Positions 7,777-17,266 of a stretch of 64,000 bases of DNA are shown here, one piece after another; the stretch's first letter is position 1; each line of letters starts with the position of its first letter. The translations under genes were made by a program, and so were the position numbers. The notes beneath the pieces were generated by a model. It saw only the letters and a list, made by a program, of their open reading frames with translations, was not told where the DNA came from and searched no databases. The stretch comes from Bacillota bacterium (lineage in GTDB: Bacteria; Bacillota; Clostridia; Christensenellales; SZUA-584). Location of the stretch: positions 31,017-95,016 of the forward strand of contig JAEYKW010000014.1 of the NCBI GenBank assembly GCA_023408075.1, in the 5' to 3' direction.

Positions 7777-10155
7777 ATGATAGCACCATACAAATGGCTG
7801 TGTGATTATGTGGATATGGATATTTCGCCTGAGGCTCTCGCGCAAAAGCTCATCATGACGGGCAGCGCCGTAGACGGCTGCAAGGAGCTCGGCGCGGGTC
7901 TCAATAACGTGATTATCGGGCGCATCGAAACGATAAAGAAGCATCCCGACGCGGATAAGCTGCACGTGTGCGAGGTCAGCGTGGGCACCGAAACGCTGCA
8001 GATTGTCTGCGGCGCAAGCAATATATTCGAAGGCGCGCTGGTGCCTGTCGCGATGATCGGCGCGAGCCTGCCGAACGGCATCACGATTGCCAAAAGCAAG
8101 CTGCGCGGCGTGTTCTCCTTCGGCATGCTCTGCTCCGGGCAGGAGCTCGGCCTGGGCGCCGGGGACTATCCGGGTGCGGATGTGGACGGCATCATGATCA
8201 TTAAGGATGATGCGGCGCTCGGTACGCCGCTGCGCGAGCTGCTGGGCCTCAACGATACGATACTCGAAATTGAAGTGGGCGCCAACCGACCCGACTGCCT
8301 GTCGATCATCGGAGTGGCGCGCGAATGTGCCGTTTCGCTCGGCAAGAGCATGACGCTGCCCGATCTGAGCTATACGGAAGCGGGCGGCCATATCGGCGAT
8401 TATGTCAAAGTTGAGGTGAGGGACAGCGACCTTTGCCTGCGGTATATCGCGCGGGCCGTGAAAAACGTGAAAATCGGGCCGTCGCCGAAATGGCTCAAAG
8501 ACCGCTTGAATACGGCGGGCGTCAGATCGATCAACAACATCGTGGACATCACGAATTTCGTGATGCTCGAAACGGGCCAGCCGATGCACGCGTTTGATTA
8601 TCAGGATATTCGCGGCGGGCAGATCGTCGTTCGGCGCGCTGAGAACGGTGAAAAAATCATGACCCTCGACGGCAAGGAGCGCGCGCTCTCCGGCGACATG
8701 CTGATGATCTGCGACGCGCAGGGGCCGATCGGCATTGCGGGCGTGATGGGCGGCGAAAATTCCGAAATCAAGGACGACACGGCAACGGTCATATTCGAGT
8801 CCGCGAAGTTCATGCACAGCAACGTGCGCCGCACGGCACGGTCGCTTGGTCTTCAGACGGAATCGGCGATGCGCTTTTCCAAGGGCATCGATCCCGTGGG
8901 CTGCAAAACGGCGATGGACAGAGCGCTGCACCTCGTGCAGCAGCTCGCGTGCGGCGAAATCGTTTCGGGCGAGGTCGATATCCTCTCCGTGGATCTGTCG
9001 CCAAGACAGGTTGCCGTCAATGCGGATAACATCAATACGAAGCTCGGCACGGACATCGCGCCGCAGACGATGGCGGCGCTTATCAGCCGCGCGTTTATCC
9101 CGGCAAAGCTGAACGGACAGACACTGATATGTGATATCCCAAGCTTTCGCGCAGATGTGTCTCTGGGTGAGGACATCGCCGAGGAAGTGGCGCGTATATA
9201 CGGTTACGACAACATTCCGCTCAAAGAAATGGTGGGCGAGGTCACGCGGGGCATCTATTCCGAGGATGAGAAGACGATTGACAAGGCGCGCGTGGTGCTG
9301 CGCAGCCTCGGCTGCTATGAATGCGTGACATATTCATTCGGGTCTCTTGCCGATATTGAAAAGCTCGGCGTGAAGGAACTGCGCAATGCTGTGAAAATAT
9401 TAAATCCGCTCGGCGACGATCAGGCATATATGCGTACGTCGCCGCTGCCCGATATGCTCAAGGTGGTCGCGAACAACATCAACAAAAAAGTGCCGGATAT
9501 CCGGCTCTTCGAATCGGGCCGCATCTATCTGCCGTCTTCCGACGAAAAGGAACTGCCCGAAGAACGCAAGTATATCTGCATTGCGCTCAGCGGTGATGAG
9601 GATTTCTTCTCGCTCAAGGGTGTGCTCGAAAACCTGTTCGACGCGTTCGGCATTAAGAGCCTGCGCTATATGAGCGACGCGGCCGACTATTATCATCCGG
9701 GCAGGAAGGCCTGCGTTTATGCGGGCGGCAGCAAGCTCGGCGAGTTCGGCGAGGTTTATCCCGATGTGGCTGCGGCTTTCGGCATCAGCAAACGCGTGTA
9801 TGTCGTGGAGATTGGCCTCAAGGCGCTTTGTGAAGCCGCCGACGATGCGGTGAAATACGAGCCGCTGCCCAAATATCCGGCGGTGGAAAGAGACATCGCG
9901 CTGATTGTGAATGCCGATGTGACATCGGGCAGCCTGCTGGAATGCATCCGCAAAAATGCGGGCGAGTATTTTGAAAGCGCGTCGCTGTTCGATATCTATA
10001 CGGGAGAAAAGCTCGGCACCGGCAAGAAGAGCCTTGCGTACAACATCGTCTTCCGCGCGAAGGACCGCACGCTGATGGATGAAGAGGTCAATGCCGCAAG
10101 AGATGCCGTTGTGGCCGCTGCCGCGCGTGAGCTGGGCGCGAAACTGCGCGATTGA
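7777..10155 (+). CDS. pheT: phenylalanyl-tRNA synthetase beta subunit
   Basis: Beta subunit, needed for tRNA binding and editing. The 792-aa chain shows in order a tRNA-binding OB fold (about 40-150; HPDADKLHVCEV), the B3/B4 editing domain (about 210-390), the B5 domain, a synthetase-like core, and a C-terminal ferredoxin-like anticodon-binding domain (YPAVERDIALIV, then SLAYNIVFRAKDRTL). It begins 12 bp after pheS behind an AGGAGG site and shares its operon. A long open frame on the opposite strand is a codon-bias shadow. Confidence 0.97.
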   Translation: MIAPYKWLCDYVDMDISPEALAQKLIMTGSAVDGCKELGAGLNNVIIGRIETIKKHPDADKLHVCEVSVGTETLQIVCGASNIFEGALVPVAMIGASLPNGITIAKSKLRGVFSFGMLCSGQELGLGAGDYPGADVDGIMIIKDDAALGTPLRELLGLNDTILEIEVGANRPDCLSIIGVARECAVSLGKSMTLPDLSYTEAGGHIGDYVKVEVRDSDLCLRYIARAVKNVKIGPSPKWLKDRLNTAGVRSINNIVDITNFVMLETGQPMHAFDYQDIRGGQIVVRRAENGEKIMTLDGKERALSGDMLMICDAQGPIGIAGVMGGENSEIKDDTATVIFESAKFMHSNVRRTARSLGLQTESAMRFSKGIDPVGCKTAMDRALHLVQQLACGEIVSGEVDILSVDLSPRQVAVNADNINTKLGTDIAPQTMAALISRAFIPAKLNGQTLICDIPSFRADVSLGEDIAEEVARIYGYDNIPLKEMVGEVTRGIYSEDEKTIDKARVVLRSLGCYECVTYSFGSLADIEKLGVKELRNAVKILNPLGDDQAYMRTSPLPDMLKVVANNINKKVPDIRLFESGRIYLPSSDEKELPEERKYICIALSGDEDFFSLKGVLENLFDAFGIKSLRYMSDAADYYHPGRKACVYAGGSKLGEFGEVYPDVAAAFGISKRVYVVEIGLKALCEAADDAVKYEPLPKYPAVERDIALIVNADVTSGSLLECIRKNAGEYFESASLFDIYTGEKLGTGKKSLAYNIVFRAKDRTLMDEEVNAARDAVVAAAARELGAKLRD

Positions 10156-10201
10156 GGGCCGCTTAATATGTAATTAACACTACATTTTGTACCATGTGTT
10201 A

Positions 10202-10230
10202 TTGAAATATTCATTATCTTGGTATATAAT
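10202..10230 (+). promoter_or_regulatory. sigma-A promoter for zapA
   Basis: TTGAAA, 17-bp spacer, TATAAT, followed about 33 bp later by the zapA start. It sits in the AT-rich gap after pheT. Confidence 0.7.
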
Positions 10231-10263
10231 GACGCCATAATAGATGTTGGGGTGTTGGGTGTT

Positions 10264-10617
10264 ATGGATAAAACACGGACGATGGTTAAAATTTGCGGCA
10301 AAGAATATGTGATGGCCGGGTTTGAGAGCGAGGAGTATATCCACCGCGTCGCTATTTATGTGGACCGGAAAATGTCGGAGCTTAAGAATCAGTATATCAA
10401 TCTGAACCCCAATACGCTCTCGGTGCTGACGGCTATCAACGTCGCGGACGACCTTTTGAAGCTGCAGGAGCAGTTTGACGCGCTCAGCAAGGACTATGCC
10501 GAGATGAGCGAGGAGTTAAAGCGGCTCAAGATCGGTGCGACGATCGATAAGGATCACCGGTCCAATGTGTCGGCGATCAAAAAGGATAAGAGCCAGTTGT
10601 TCGACGGGTACAAATAA
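10264..10617 (+). CDS. zapA: cell division protein ZapA
   Basis: Small FtsZ-associated protein that bundles FtsZ protofilaments at midcell. It has the family N-terminal pattern VKICGKEYVMAG followed by the VDRKMSEL and NVADDLLKLQEQ helices that form the dimeric coiled coil (about 60-100). Length is 117 aa. The ATG at 10264 gives the family N-terminus; an in-frame extension upstream overlaps the promoter and was rejected. It lies downstream of pheT, a frequent position for zapA in Bacillota, as far as I recall. Confidence 0.88.
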   Translation: MDKTRTMVKICGKEYVMAGFESEEYIHRVAIYVDRKMSELKNQYINLNPNTLSVLTAINVADDLLKLQEQFDALSKDYAEMSEELKRLKIGATIDKDHRSNVSAIKKDKSQLFDGYK

Positions 10618-10629
10618 CTTTTGAGCAAG

Positions 10630-10664
10630 ACGGATAAGCGTACCTGTTTGGTGCGCTTATTTTT
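10630..10664 (+). terminator. intrinsic terminator after zapA
   Basis: ATAAGCGTACC pairs with GGTGCGCTTAT around a short loop, followed by a T run. Confidence 0.8.
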
Positions 10665-10764
10665 TAGCCGGAAGACGATGTTTACAGTTTCGACACATTG
10701 TGCCGTTGAAATGGATAATCGCTCGGGATATACTGGATACACATCTTAGTATTGGAGAGGTAGA

Positions 10765-11439
10765 ATGGGAAACTTTCTTAGCAACACGCCTATGAGCCTG
10801 CTGGTGTCGGGGCATTTTGAAGCCTTTGCGCTTCAAGTGCTGTATATGCTTCCGGCTTTGGTTATCGCGCTTTCGTTTCATGAAGCGGCACACGCTTGGA
10901 TGGCAAATAAAATGGGTGATCCGACGGCGAAAAATTTAGGCCGGGTCACGCTTGACCCGACAAAGCATATCGACCTGTTCGGGTTCATTTGTTTTATTTT
11001 GATCGGCTTTGGATGGGGTAAACCGTGCCCGACGAACCCGCGCAACTATTACAACTATAAAAAAGCAAATATTCTCGTGGCGCTTTCGGGTGTTACAGTT
11101 AATTTGATATTGTCATTCATTTTCTATGTGATTTTCTTTGTTCTCAACATAGCCGGTGTTAATATAGATATTCTCAACACGGTTATCTTTTACATCATCC
11201 TCATGAATATCGTGCTTTGTTTTTTCAATCTCATACCCATTCCGCCGCTGGACGGGCATCATTTAATCAGCGGCTTCATAGCCAGAAGAAGCCCACGGTT
11301 ATTTATGTATTATAAGCAGTACGGATATTTCGTATTGCTTGCGCTGCTGTTCTTTACGGATGTGATTCAGATTGCGCTGAATTTTCTGACAGGCAGTGTA
11401 TTGGCATTTTATAATTTGATTTTCGGACTGTTTGTATGA
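10765..11439 (+). CDS. site-2 protease family (peptidase M50) membrane protein
   Basis: Intramembrane zinc metalloprotease-like protein. The zinc motif HEAAH is at residues 39-43, and the third ligand region reads NLIPIPPLDG (about residues 155-164), as in the rhomboid-independent M50 group. Several hydrophobic helices span the 224 residues. It begins with AGAGG-ATG and overlaps scpA by 4 bases. The substrate is unknown; co-location with scpAB is common in Clostridia (from memory). Confidence 0.88.
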   Translation: MGNFLSNTPMSLLVSGHFEAFALQVLYMLPALVIALSFHEAAHAWMANKMGDPTAKNLGRVTLDPTKHIDLFGFICFILIGFGWGKPCPTNPRNYYNYKKANILVALSGVTVNLILSFIFYVIFFVLNIAGVNIDILNTVIFYIILMNIVLCFFNLIPIPPLDGHHLISGFIARRSPRLFMYYKQYGYFVLLALLFFTDVIQIALNFLTGSVLAFYNLIFGLFV

Positions 11440-12176
11440 TGCAGGCCGAATACAAAGTCCAAATTGAACATTTTGAAGGCCCGCTCGATCTGCTGCTGCA
11501 TCTCATCGGCCGCGCACGCATCGACATCGAGCAGATTTTCGTGTCCGAGGTGACGGGGCAGTATCTTGATTACATCGCCGATATGCCCTCGCTCTCGATG
11601 GACCGCGCCAGCGAATTCATCGAGATGGCCGCGACGCTTGTCTATATCAAATCGCGTATGATACTGCCGTGCGAGCCTGCTGCGGAAGGGGAAGAGGAAG
11701 ACCCTGAGCGGGAATTGATTGACCGCCTTAAGATTTACAAGGTGTACAAGGATGCCGCTTTGGCGCTAAAGGACCGTGAAGCCGCCGGGCTCGATGTGTA
11801 TTATAAGCTGCCCGAAGAGGTCTCGTTCGGCGAGGAAAAATGGGAAATCGAGCAGATGACGCTCGACAGCCTCTGCGACGCCTACAGGGAAGTGCTGCAT
11901 AGACTGCCGGATGCCAACTATGAGCGCATTGAAGAGGTTCAGATACAAAAGGATCTGTTCACCGTAAAAGAACGGACGCGCCATATATTAAAGACGCTCG
12001 GGCGCATGGGCAGCGCTTCGTTTTTTTCGCTGTTTGCCCAGAGCCGCACTCGCCTTGAAGTGGCGGTAACGTTTTTGGCGCTGCTTGAGCTTCTTCATAA
12101 AAATCTCGTATCGATCAGCCAGGAAGCGTGTTATCAGGATATCATCATCACAAGGAAAGAAGAGGTTGCGGTTTGA
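11436..12176 (+). CDS. scpA: segregation and condensation protein A
   Basis: Kleisin of the bacterial SMC condensin. The N-terminal kleisin signature FEGPLDLLLHLI is present, followed by an acidic linker (EGEEEDPER) and a C-terminal winged helix (about 170-246). At 246 aa it is normal. Its start overlaps the M50 gene and its stop overlaps scpB, so the three genes are translationally coupled. Acts with Smc and ScpB in chromosome organisation. Confidence 0.95.
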   Translation: MMQAEYKVQIEHFEGPLDLLLHLIGRARIDIEQIFVSEVTGQYLDYIADMPSLSMDRASEFIEMAATLVYIKSRMILPCEPAAEGEEEDPERELIDRLKIYKVYKDAALALKDREAAGLDVYYKLPEEVSFGEEKWEIEQMTLDSLCDAYREVLHRLPDANYERIEEVQIQKDLFTVKERTRHILKTLGRMGSASFFSLFAQSRTRLEVAVTFLALLELLHKNLVSISQEACYQDIIITRKEEVAV

Positions 12177-12691
12177 GCGAACAGGAAATCATCAGCACCA
12201 TAGAGAGCATACTCTTTGTGTCGGGGGATGCCGTGGATATCGCAGAGCTCGCAGCAGCTCTTGAAATTGAGCCCGATACGCTCAAAGCCGCTGTCGATGC
12301 GGAGATTAAACGCAGGCAGCAGCAAAATTCCGGCATACTGATTACGCGCGTGGATGACAAGCTGCAGCTTTGCTCGAACATGGCTTACGCACCTTATATT
12401 GAAAACGTTCTTCAGCCCGTGAAGAAATCGCGCCTGTCCCAATCCATGGTGGAAACGCTTGCGATCATCGCATATAAACAGCCCATCACGCGCTATGAGA
12501 TCGAGCAGATTCGCGGCGTCAAAAGCAACTATTCCGTCGCGACGCTGATTGAAAAAGGCCTGATACTGCGGGCGGGCAAAAAAAAGACGCTCGGAAATCC
12601 CGTGCTGTATACCACAAGCGATGAGTTTTTGCGGCATTTCCAGCTGCGTTCGCTGGATGATCTGCCGCCGATCAATGAAGCCGAGTCCTGA
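12173..12691 (+). CDS. scpB: segregation and condensation protein B
   Basis: Dimeric tandem winged-helix partner of ScpA in the Smc complex. Visible family segments are IESILFVSGDAV, the QSMVETLAIIAYKQPITR stretch, EQIRGV and GRKKT-like GKKKTLGNP. A TTG at 12173 overlapping the scpA stop gives the expected N-terminus (SEQEIISTIESILF); the longer upstream frame is inside scpA. Length is 172 aa. Confidence 0.95.
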   Translation: MSEQEIISTIESILFVSGDAVDIAELAAALEIEPDTLKAAVDAEIKRRQQQNSGILITRVDDKLQLCSNMAYAPYIENVLQPVKKSRLSQSMVETLAIIAYKQPITRYEIEQIRGVKSNYSVATLIEKGLILRAGKKKTLGNPVLYTTSDEFLRHFQLRSLDDLPPINEAES

Positions 12692-12753
12692 ATTTAATTC
12701 ATTATTTAGATAATAATAACAACGTCGGTTCTTAATAAGGAGGCGTTGTTTTT

Positions 12754-13308
12754 ATTATTGCCATATTAGCAGCCATAATCATTTTGATTGTTTTATTGGC
12801 GGTAAAAGTTCATGCCAAAGTGAGTTTTCATCACAACCGCATCAAAGCGGTGGTGACATGGCTTGCTGTTCCTTTGTTTAAAAGAGAGTTCGTGATCCGG
12901 CGGGACGAGGAAAAATTGTTCACGCTTCATGCGACTCAGAAAAAAGGCGAAGAGCTCACGTTTTCACTCGAAGATTTGATCCGTTTGTCGGCGCCGAAAA
13001 AGAAGAAAAAAGGCAACCTGAAAGAAGCTCTCAACTATCTTCATTCCAAGGCTTCGTACGATCTTAAAATTAAATTCGTCATCGGCGCCGAGGACGCGAT
13101 GCTGACCGCACTGGCGTGCGGCTTGCTGCAAATGGTAATCGGCACGCTTTTCGCAATGCGCAAAAATAAAAGAATCGCATTAAAAGCGCCCGTCGTTCCG
13201 GAGTTTTCAAAACGGGCGCTTTGCTTTGACGGCGACTGCATAATCAAGGCATCTCCTGTTCATATTATGATTGGGTATATGATCTATAAAAAAACAATAA
13301 GGCGGTAA
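12754..13308 (+). CDS. DUF2953 (YtfI-like) membrane protein with probable ATT start
   Basis: Sporulation-associated membrane protein of unknown biochemical role; in Bacillus its homologue is next to ytfJ, as here. The first in-frame standard start (TTG, 12784) lies 40 bases behind the only good SD site (AAGGAGG, 12737-12743) and would remove the first half of the hydrophobic N-terminal helix. An ATT at 12754 is 10 bases behind that SD and restores the helix (IIAILAAIIILIVLLAV). The start call is therefore an inference from SD spacing and domain completeness. The rest is basic and ends in a second short hydrophobic stretch. Confidence 0.7.
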   Translation: MIAILAAIIILIVLLAVKVHAKVSFHHNRIKAVVTWLAVPLFKREFVIRRDEEKLFTLHATQKKGEELTFSLEDLIRLSAPKKKKKGNLKEALNYLHSKASYDLKIKFVIGAEDAMLTALACGLLQMVIGTLFAMRKNKRIALKAPVVPEFSKRALCFDGDCIIKASPVHIMIGYMIYKKTIRR

Positions 13309-13313
13309 GTGTT

Positions 13314-13709
13314 ATGCATCCAATTGAAAATATTATGCAGACGGCGATGAGCGAAATTAAGGAGATGGTCGATGTCAATACGGTGGTCGGCGATCCGGTG
13401 ATTTCTACCGACGGCTCCACAATTATTCCGATATCCAAAGTCTCCTTCGGGTTTGTTTCCGGCGGCGGCGAATACGGCGAGGCCAAGGACAGCACGTCGG
13501 ATGAATCAAAATATCCGTTCTCGGGGGGCGCAGGCTCGGGCGTTTGCATCACGCCGGTCGGATTTCTTGTGGTCAGCGAGGGCGATGTGAAGCTGCTGCC
13601 GGTTTCGGGCAGAACATTGATGGATCAGGTGATGGAAACGGTGCCGCGCGTCATGACGGAAATCAAGGATGCGTTTCGCCGGTGCCGCAATGAAGAAGAG
13701 GCGGAATAA
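13314..13709 (+). CDS. ytfJ: sporulation protein YtfJ (GerW family)
   Basis: Conserved spore-associated protein of 131 aa. It shows the family pattern: NVNTVVGDPV-like segment, DGSTIIPISKVSFGF, a glycine-rich GSGGG-type stretch (here GGAGSGVCITPVGF), and FLVVSEGDVKLLPV. Linked to the DUF2953 gene by a 5-bp gap and overlapping dacF. The order DUF2953-ytfJ-dac is typical of spore formers. Role in germination is known from the family, not from this sequence. Confidence 0.9.
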   Translation: MHPIENIMQTAMSEIKEMVDVNTVVGDPVISTDGSTIIPISKVSFGFVSGGGEYGEAKDSTSDESKYPFSGGAGSGVCITPVGFLVVSEGDVKLLPVSGRTLMDQVMETVPRVMTEIKDAFRRCRNEEEAE

Positions 13710-14865
13710 TTCATTGAAGCGTAATATTGCAAGAATCGCAGCGGTTTTACTTCTCTTTTCCGCCGTCTTTGCTTATAATACTCATAACGCGAGAGCGGAA
13801 GGTGTGGATGTATCCGCAAACGCCGCCGTTGTGATGGAAGCCAACACCGGGCGCGTGCTCTTTGAGAAAAACGCGCATGATAAAATGCCGATGGCTTCAA
13901 CCACAAAGGTGATGACGGCGCTTGTCGCGCTGGAGTACGGCAATCCAAGCGATGTCGTGACCGTCAGCCAAAATGCAAGCGGCGTTGAAGGCTCGTCCAT
14001 TTGGCTCTCAGTCGGAGAAAAGATGCCGCTGTCGGATATGCTTTACGGCCTCATGCTCGCATCGGGCAACGATGCGGCGGTCGCGATTGCCGAGCATGTG
14101 GGCGGCAGCGTGGATGCGTTTGTGGACATGATGAACAAAAAGGCTCAGGAAATCGGCGCGTACGACACGCATTTTATGAATCCGAACGGACTGCCCGTGG
14201 AAGGGCATTACACAACGGCGTATGACCTTGCTCTGATTTCGGCCTATGCGATGCGCAACCCGTCTTTCTGCGAAATTGTGAAGACTCAGTATAAAACGCT
14301 GCCTTGGGAAGGCCACGAGTGGGACAGAGTCGTTAAAAATAAGAATAAGATTCTCTGGAACTATGAAGGCGGCAACGGCATAAAAACGGGCTTTACCAAG
14401 GAAGCCGGGCGGTGCTTGGCGGCTGCGGCTCAGCGCGACAATATGCAGCTGGTTTCGGTGGTGCTGAGCGCGCCAAATATGTTTGAAGACTGCATGGCAC
14501 TGATGGACTACGGATTTGAAAACTATGAGAACAAGGTTATCGTGCAGCAAGGCGAGCTGATTGGCGACGTGGCTGTGGTTGAGGGCATGCAGGACAGCTT
14601 CTCCGTCTATACCGACAAGGAAATCTCGTATCCGCTGACGGAAGAGGAATACGGACAGATACAAAAGACCGTTCATCTCGAAGAAAAGGTGGAAGCGCCG
14701 GTCAGCAAAGGACAGGTTGTGGGCTCGGTCGATCTCTGGCTCGGAGAACAGAGGCTATGCTCGGTTGATCTTAAGTCAACAAGTCAGATCGGAGAAAACT
14801 CGTATCCATACAATCTCAATAAACTGCTCAAATTCTGGACAAAGGCATGGATACTGGATATGTAA
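13690..14865 (+). CDS. dacF: D-alanyl-D-alanine carboxypeptidase (DacF/PBP5 type)
   Basis: Removes terminal D-alanine from peptidoglycan stem peptides; the spore-cortex paralogue DacF is expected next to ytfJ. It carries a signal peptide (about 1-36) and the three serine-hydrolase motifs: STTK (SxxK), SGN (SxN) and KTG. The C-terminal beta domain and an amphipathic tail (LNKLLKFWTKAWILDM) fit membrane association. The ATG at 13690 starts the signal peptide and overlaps the ytfJ end by 20 bases. Confidence 0.93.
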   Translation: MKKRRNNSLKRNIARIAAVLLLFSAVFAYNTHNARAEGVDVSANAAVVMEANTGRVLFEKNAHDKMPMASTTKVMTALVALEYGNPSDVVTVSQNASGVEGSSIWLSVGEKMPLSDMLYGLMLASGNDAAVAIAEHVGGSVDAFVDMMNKKAQEIGAYDTHFMNPNGLPVEGHYTTAYDLALISAYAMRNPSFCEIVKTQYKTLPWEGHEWDRVVKNKNKILWNYEGGNGIKTGFTKEAGRCLAAAAQRDNMQLVSVVLSAPNMFEDCMALMDYGFENYENKVIVQQGELIGDVAVVEGMQDSFSVYTDKEISYPLTEEEYGQIQKTVHLEEKVEAPVSKGQVVGSVDLWLGEQRLCSVDLKSTSQIGENSYPYNLNKLLKFWTKAWILDM

Positions 14866-14884
14866 AAATAGCAGGAGGGTTTTG

Positions 14885-15628
14885 GTGAGGCTTAACAAAT
14901 TCATTGCGTCGTGCGGTGCCTCTTCAAGAAGGGGAGCCGATGCGCTTGTCGAAGCGGGCAGGGTGACGGTGAACGGCATCGCGGTCAGCAGCCACGGCAT
15001 GGATATCGACGTACAGTCGGATACCGTTTGTGTTGACGGCGCGAAGCTGCAGCCGGAGCAGGAAAAGATATATTTGATGCTCAACAAACCGGCAGGCGTA
15101 TTATGTACCTGCCATGACGACCGGGGGAGAAAGACCGTACTCGACCTTGTCAAAGATGTGGATGAGAGGCTTTTCCCCGTCGGACGGCTCGATTACAACA
15201 CGGAAGGGCTGCTGCTCATGACCAATGACGGCGATTTCGCCTTCCGGTGCACGCACCCGAGCCATGAGCAAAACAAGACATATTATGCGAAGGTAACGGG
15301 CGTCCTGACAAATGAGACGTTAAGAAGGCTGGAACAGGGCGTAGAGCTTGACGGACGGCTCACCTCACGGGCGAAGATCTCTGTCTTGGAACGCTTTGGC
15401 GATACCGTTTCGCTCACAATCACCATCCACGAAGGCAGGAACAGACAGGTAAGAAGGATGTTTGAAGCAGTCGGCTGCCATGTGAATTATCTGAAAAGAA
15501 CCGCGATCGGCAGGCTGACTCTTGAGAATTTGTCTGCAGGGCAATGGAAACATTTAGCCGAGAAGGATTTTTCTCTTCTCGGTATTATTATGCCTTCAGC
15601 CGGGAATGCAAATTTTGTGAAAAAATAA
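14885..15628 (+). CDS. rluB: rRNA pseudouridine synthase, RluB/RsuA family
   Basis: Converts a specific uridine in rRNA to pseudouridine. An S4 RNA-binding domain (RLNKFIASCGASSRRGAD, residues 2-60) precedes the catalytic domain with PVGRLDYNTEGLLLMTNDG containing the catalytic aspartate, and GRNRQVRRMFEAVG. The GTG start 6 bases behind AGGAGGG gives the S4 domain at the N-terminus. Length is 247 aa. Whether the target is 23S (RluB) or 16S (RsuA) is not certain. Confidence 0.9.
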   Translation: MRLNKFIASCGASSRRGADALVEAGRVTVNGIAVSSHGMDIDVQSDTVCVDGAKLQPEQEKIYLMLNKPAGVLCTCHDDRGRKTVLDLVKDVDERLFPVGRLDYNTEGLLLMTNDGDFAFRCTHPSHEQNKTYYAKVTGVLTNETLRRLEQGVELDGRLTSRAKISVLERFGDTVSLTITIHEGRNRQVRRMFEAVGCHVNYLKRTAIGRLTLENLSAGQWKHLAEKDFSLLGIIMPSAGNANFVKK

Positions 15629-15759
15629 ACAAATTCAAAATAAATAAAGGATTATAGGGGATAGATGTAGAAATACGAATACGGGGAAAATTGTTAGTAT
15701 TTCATAACTGTTTTTTAAAATTAGACAGTTTTAGAGAATTCATATGGAGGTTTTACTAC

Positions 15760-17250
15760 ATGAGCGAACAAAATGGGTTTGACTTACTGGCTCAAAAAAG
15801 ACAGTCCGTATCCCTCGGGGGCGGACAGGAGCAGACGGATGCCCAGCACGCCAAGTCTCGGTTGACGGCCAGAGAGCGCATCGGTAAGCTGCTGGACGAT
15901 CAGAGCTTTGTTGAGACGTACGCATTTGTTCAGCACTCAAACGCTTTGGAAGGCCTCGGCGAGGTGAGCGCTCCGGGCGAGGGTGTTGTGACGGGCTACG
16001 GTACGGTAGGCGGACGCGGGGTCTATGTCTTCTCTCAGGACTATACCGTACTGGGCGGAGCGGTCGGCACCATGCATGCACGCAAAATCTGCAAGCTGCT
16101 GGAGCTTGCCGGAAAAACAGGGCTTCCTGTGGTGGCGCTGCTCGATTCTATGGGGGCAAGAATCGGCGAAGGCACAGGCGCGCTGGAGGGCTTTGGCAGC
16201 ATACTTTCCAAAATGGCTGAATTGTCGGGCGTTGTGCCGGTTATCACAGTCATCTGCGGGCAGTGTGCGGGTACGGCGGCGTTTTTTGCGCCGCTCAGCG
16301 ATTTCGTATTCATGACAGAAGGAATCGGCGGCATTTATACCTCCGCACCGGCCGCTTTCAACGAAATGGGTAAAGATGCGGATGCAAAGTTTGGCGGTGC
16401 TGCCGTTCATGCCGAAAAAACAGGCCTTGCCCATTTTAAATCTGCCAGCGAAAGCGAAACATTCGAAAAAGTGCAGCTGCTGCTGTCTTACCTTCCCGAC
16501 AACAACCTTGTGGATGGGCCGATGGAAGACTGCACAGACGATTTGAACCGTATGATTCAAAACTATGAGGGCGCTTACGATGCGCGCGAGATGGTCGGCT
16601 CCGTGCTCGACAACAGCCGCTTGTTTGAAGTTCAGGCGGCCTATGCACCGACGATGCTGACCGGGTTTGGCCGCATCAACGGACGCACGGTCGGCGTTGT
16701 CGCCAACGTTTCGGGAGCCGAGATAGACGCCAAAGGCGCGCAAAAAGCCGCCGGTTTTATAAGCTTCTGCGACGCATTCGGCCTTCCGGTTGTCACATTT
16801 ACGGATACGCCGGGATTTGTTAAGAATAAAGAACAGGAACAGTGCTGCCTGATTCCGTCGGGCGGACGGCTGATCAGGGCGTATGCCGAAGCCACCGTAC
16901 CGATGCTGACGGTCATCACGGGCAAAGCCATCGGGGCGGGCTATGTGGCGATGGGCCCCAAGGCCTTGGGAGCGGATATGGTTTTTGCATGGCCGAACGC
17001 GCAGATTTCCTGCGTGTCTGCCGAAGCGGCAGCCATCATACTGCAGGAGGCCGCCATAGGCGAGTCGAGAGAGGAAACGGCAGATACATATGCCAAAACA
17101 TTTGCGTCTCCGTGGGAAGCGGCGAAAATGGGCTATGTCGATGACGTGATTTACCCCTCAGAAACGCGCCAGCGTCTGGCGGGCGCTTTGGAGCTTGCGC
17201 TGGGCAAGCGCGACAGCAAGCTGCCCAAGAAGCACGGCACCAGGCTGTAA
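15760..17250 (+). CDS. carboxyltransferase subunit (methylmalonyl-CoA decarboxylase alpha / transcarboxylase 12S type)
   Basis: Moves CO2 between an acyl-CoA and biotin. The 496-aa chain has two crotonase-like carboxyltransferase halves, with TARERIGKLLDDQSFVE, the ARIGEGTGALEGFG region and the C-terminal FVDTPG-like VTFTDTPGF and GKAIGAGYVAMGPKALG segments. Start at ATG behind ATGGAGG. It opens a cluster with a small OadG-like gene, a biotin carrier and a 5S-type subunit. Substrate (methylmalonyl-, propionyl- or acetyl-CoA) cannot be fixed from sequence alone; methylmalonyl-CoA is inferred from the gene set. Confidence 0.88.
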   Translation: MSEQNGFDLLAQKRQSVSLGGGQEQTDAQHAKSRLTARERIGKLLDDQSFVETYAFVQHSNALEGLGEVSAPGEGVVTGYGTVGGRGVYVFSQDYTVLGGAVGTMHARKICKLLELAGKTGLPVVALLDSMGARIGEGTGALEGFGSILSKMAELSGVVPVITVICGQCAGTAAFFAPLSDFVFMTEGIGGIYTSAPAAFNEMGKDADAKFGGAAVHAEKTGLAHFKSASESETFEKVQLLLSYLPDNNLVDGPMEDCTDDLNRMIQNYEGAYDAREMVGSVLDNSRLFEVQAAYAPTMLTGFGRINGRTVGVVANVSGAEIDAKGAQKAAGFISFCDAFGLPVVTFTDTPGFVKNKEQEQCCLIPSGGRLIRAYAEATVPMLTVITGKAIGAGYVAMGPKALGADMVFAWPNAQISCVSAEAAAIILQEAAIGESREETADTYAKTFASPWEAAKMGYVDDVIYPSETRQRLAGALELALGKRDSKLPKKHGTRL

Positions 17251-17266
17251 AAGGAGGGGCTGAATC

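Noticed and set aside
7354..8931. A 525-codon open frame on the minus strand opposite pheS/pheT, and similar long antisense frames elsewhere in the GC-rich parts
   Set aside because: It lies over well-supported genes, has histidine/arginine-rich composition typical of a codon-bias shadow, and no SD or family motif.
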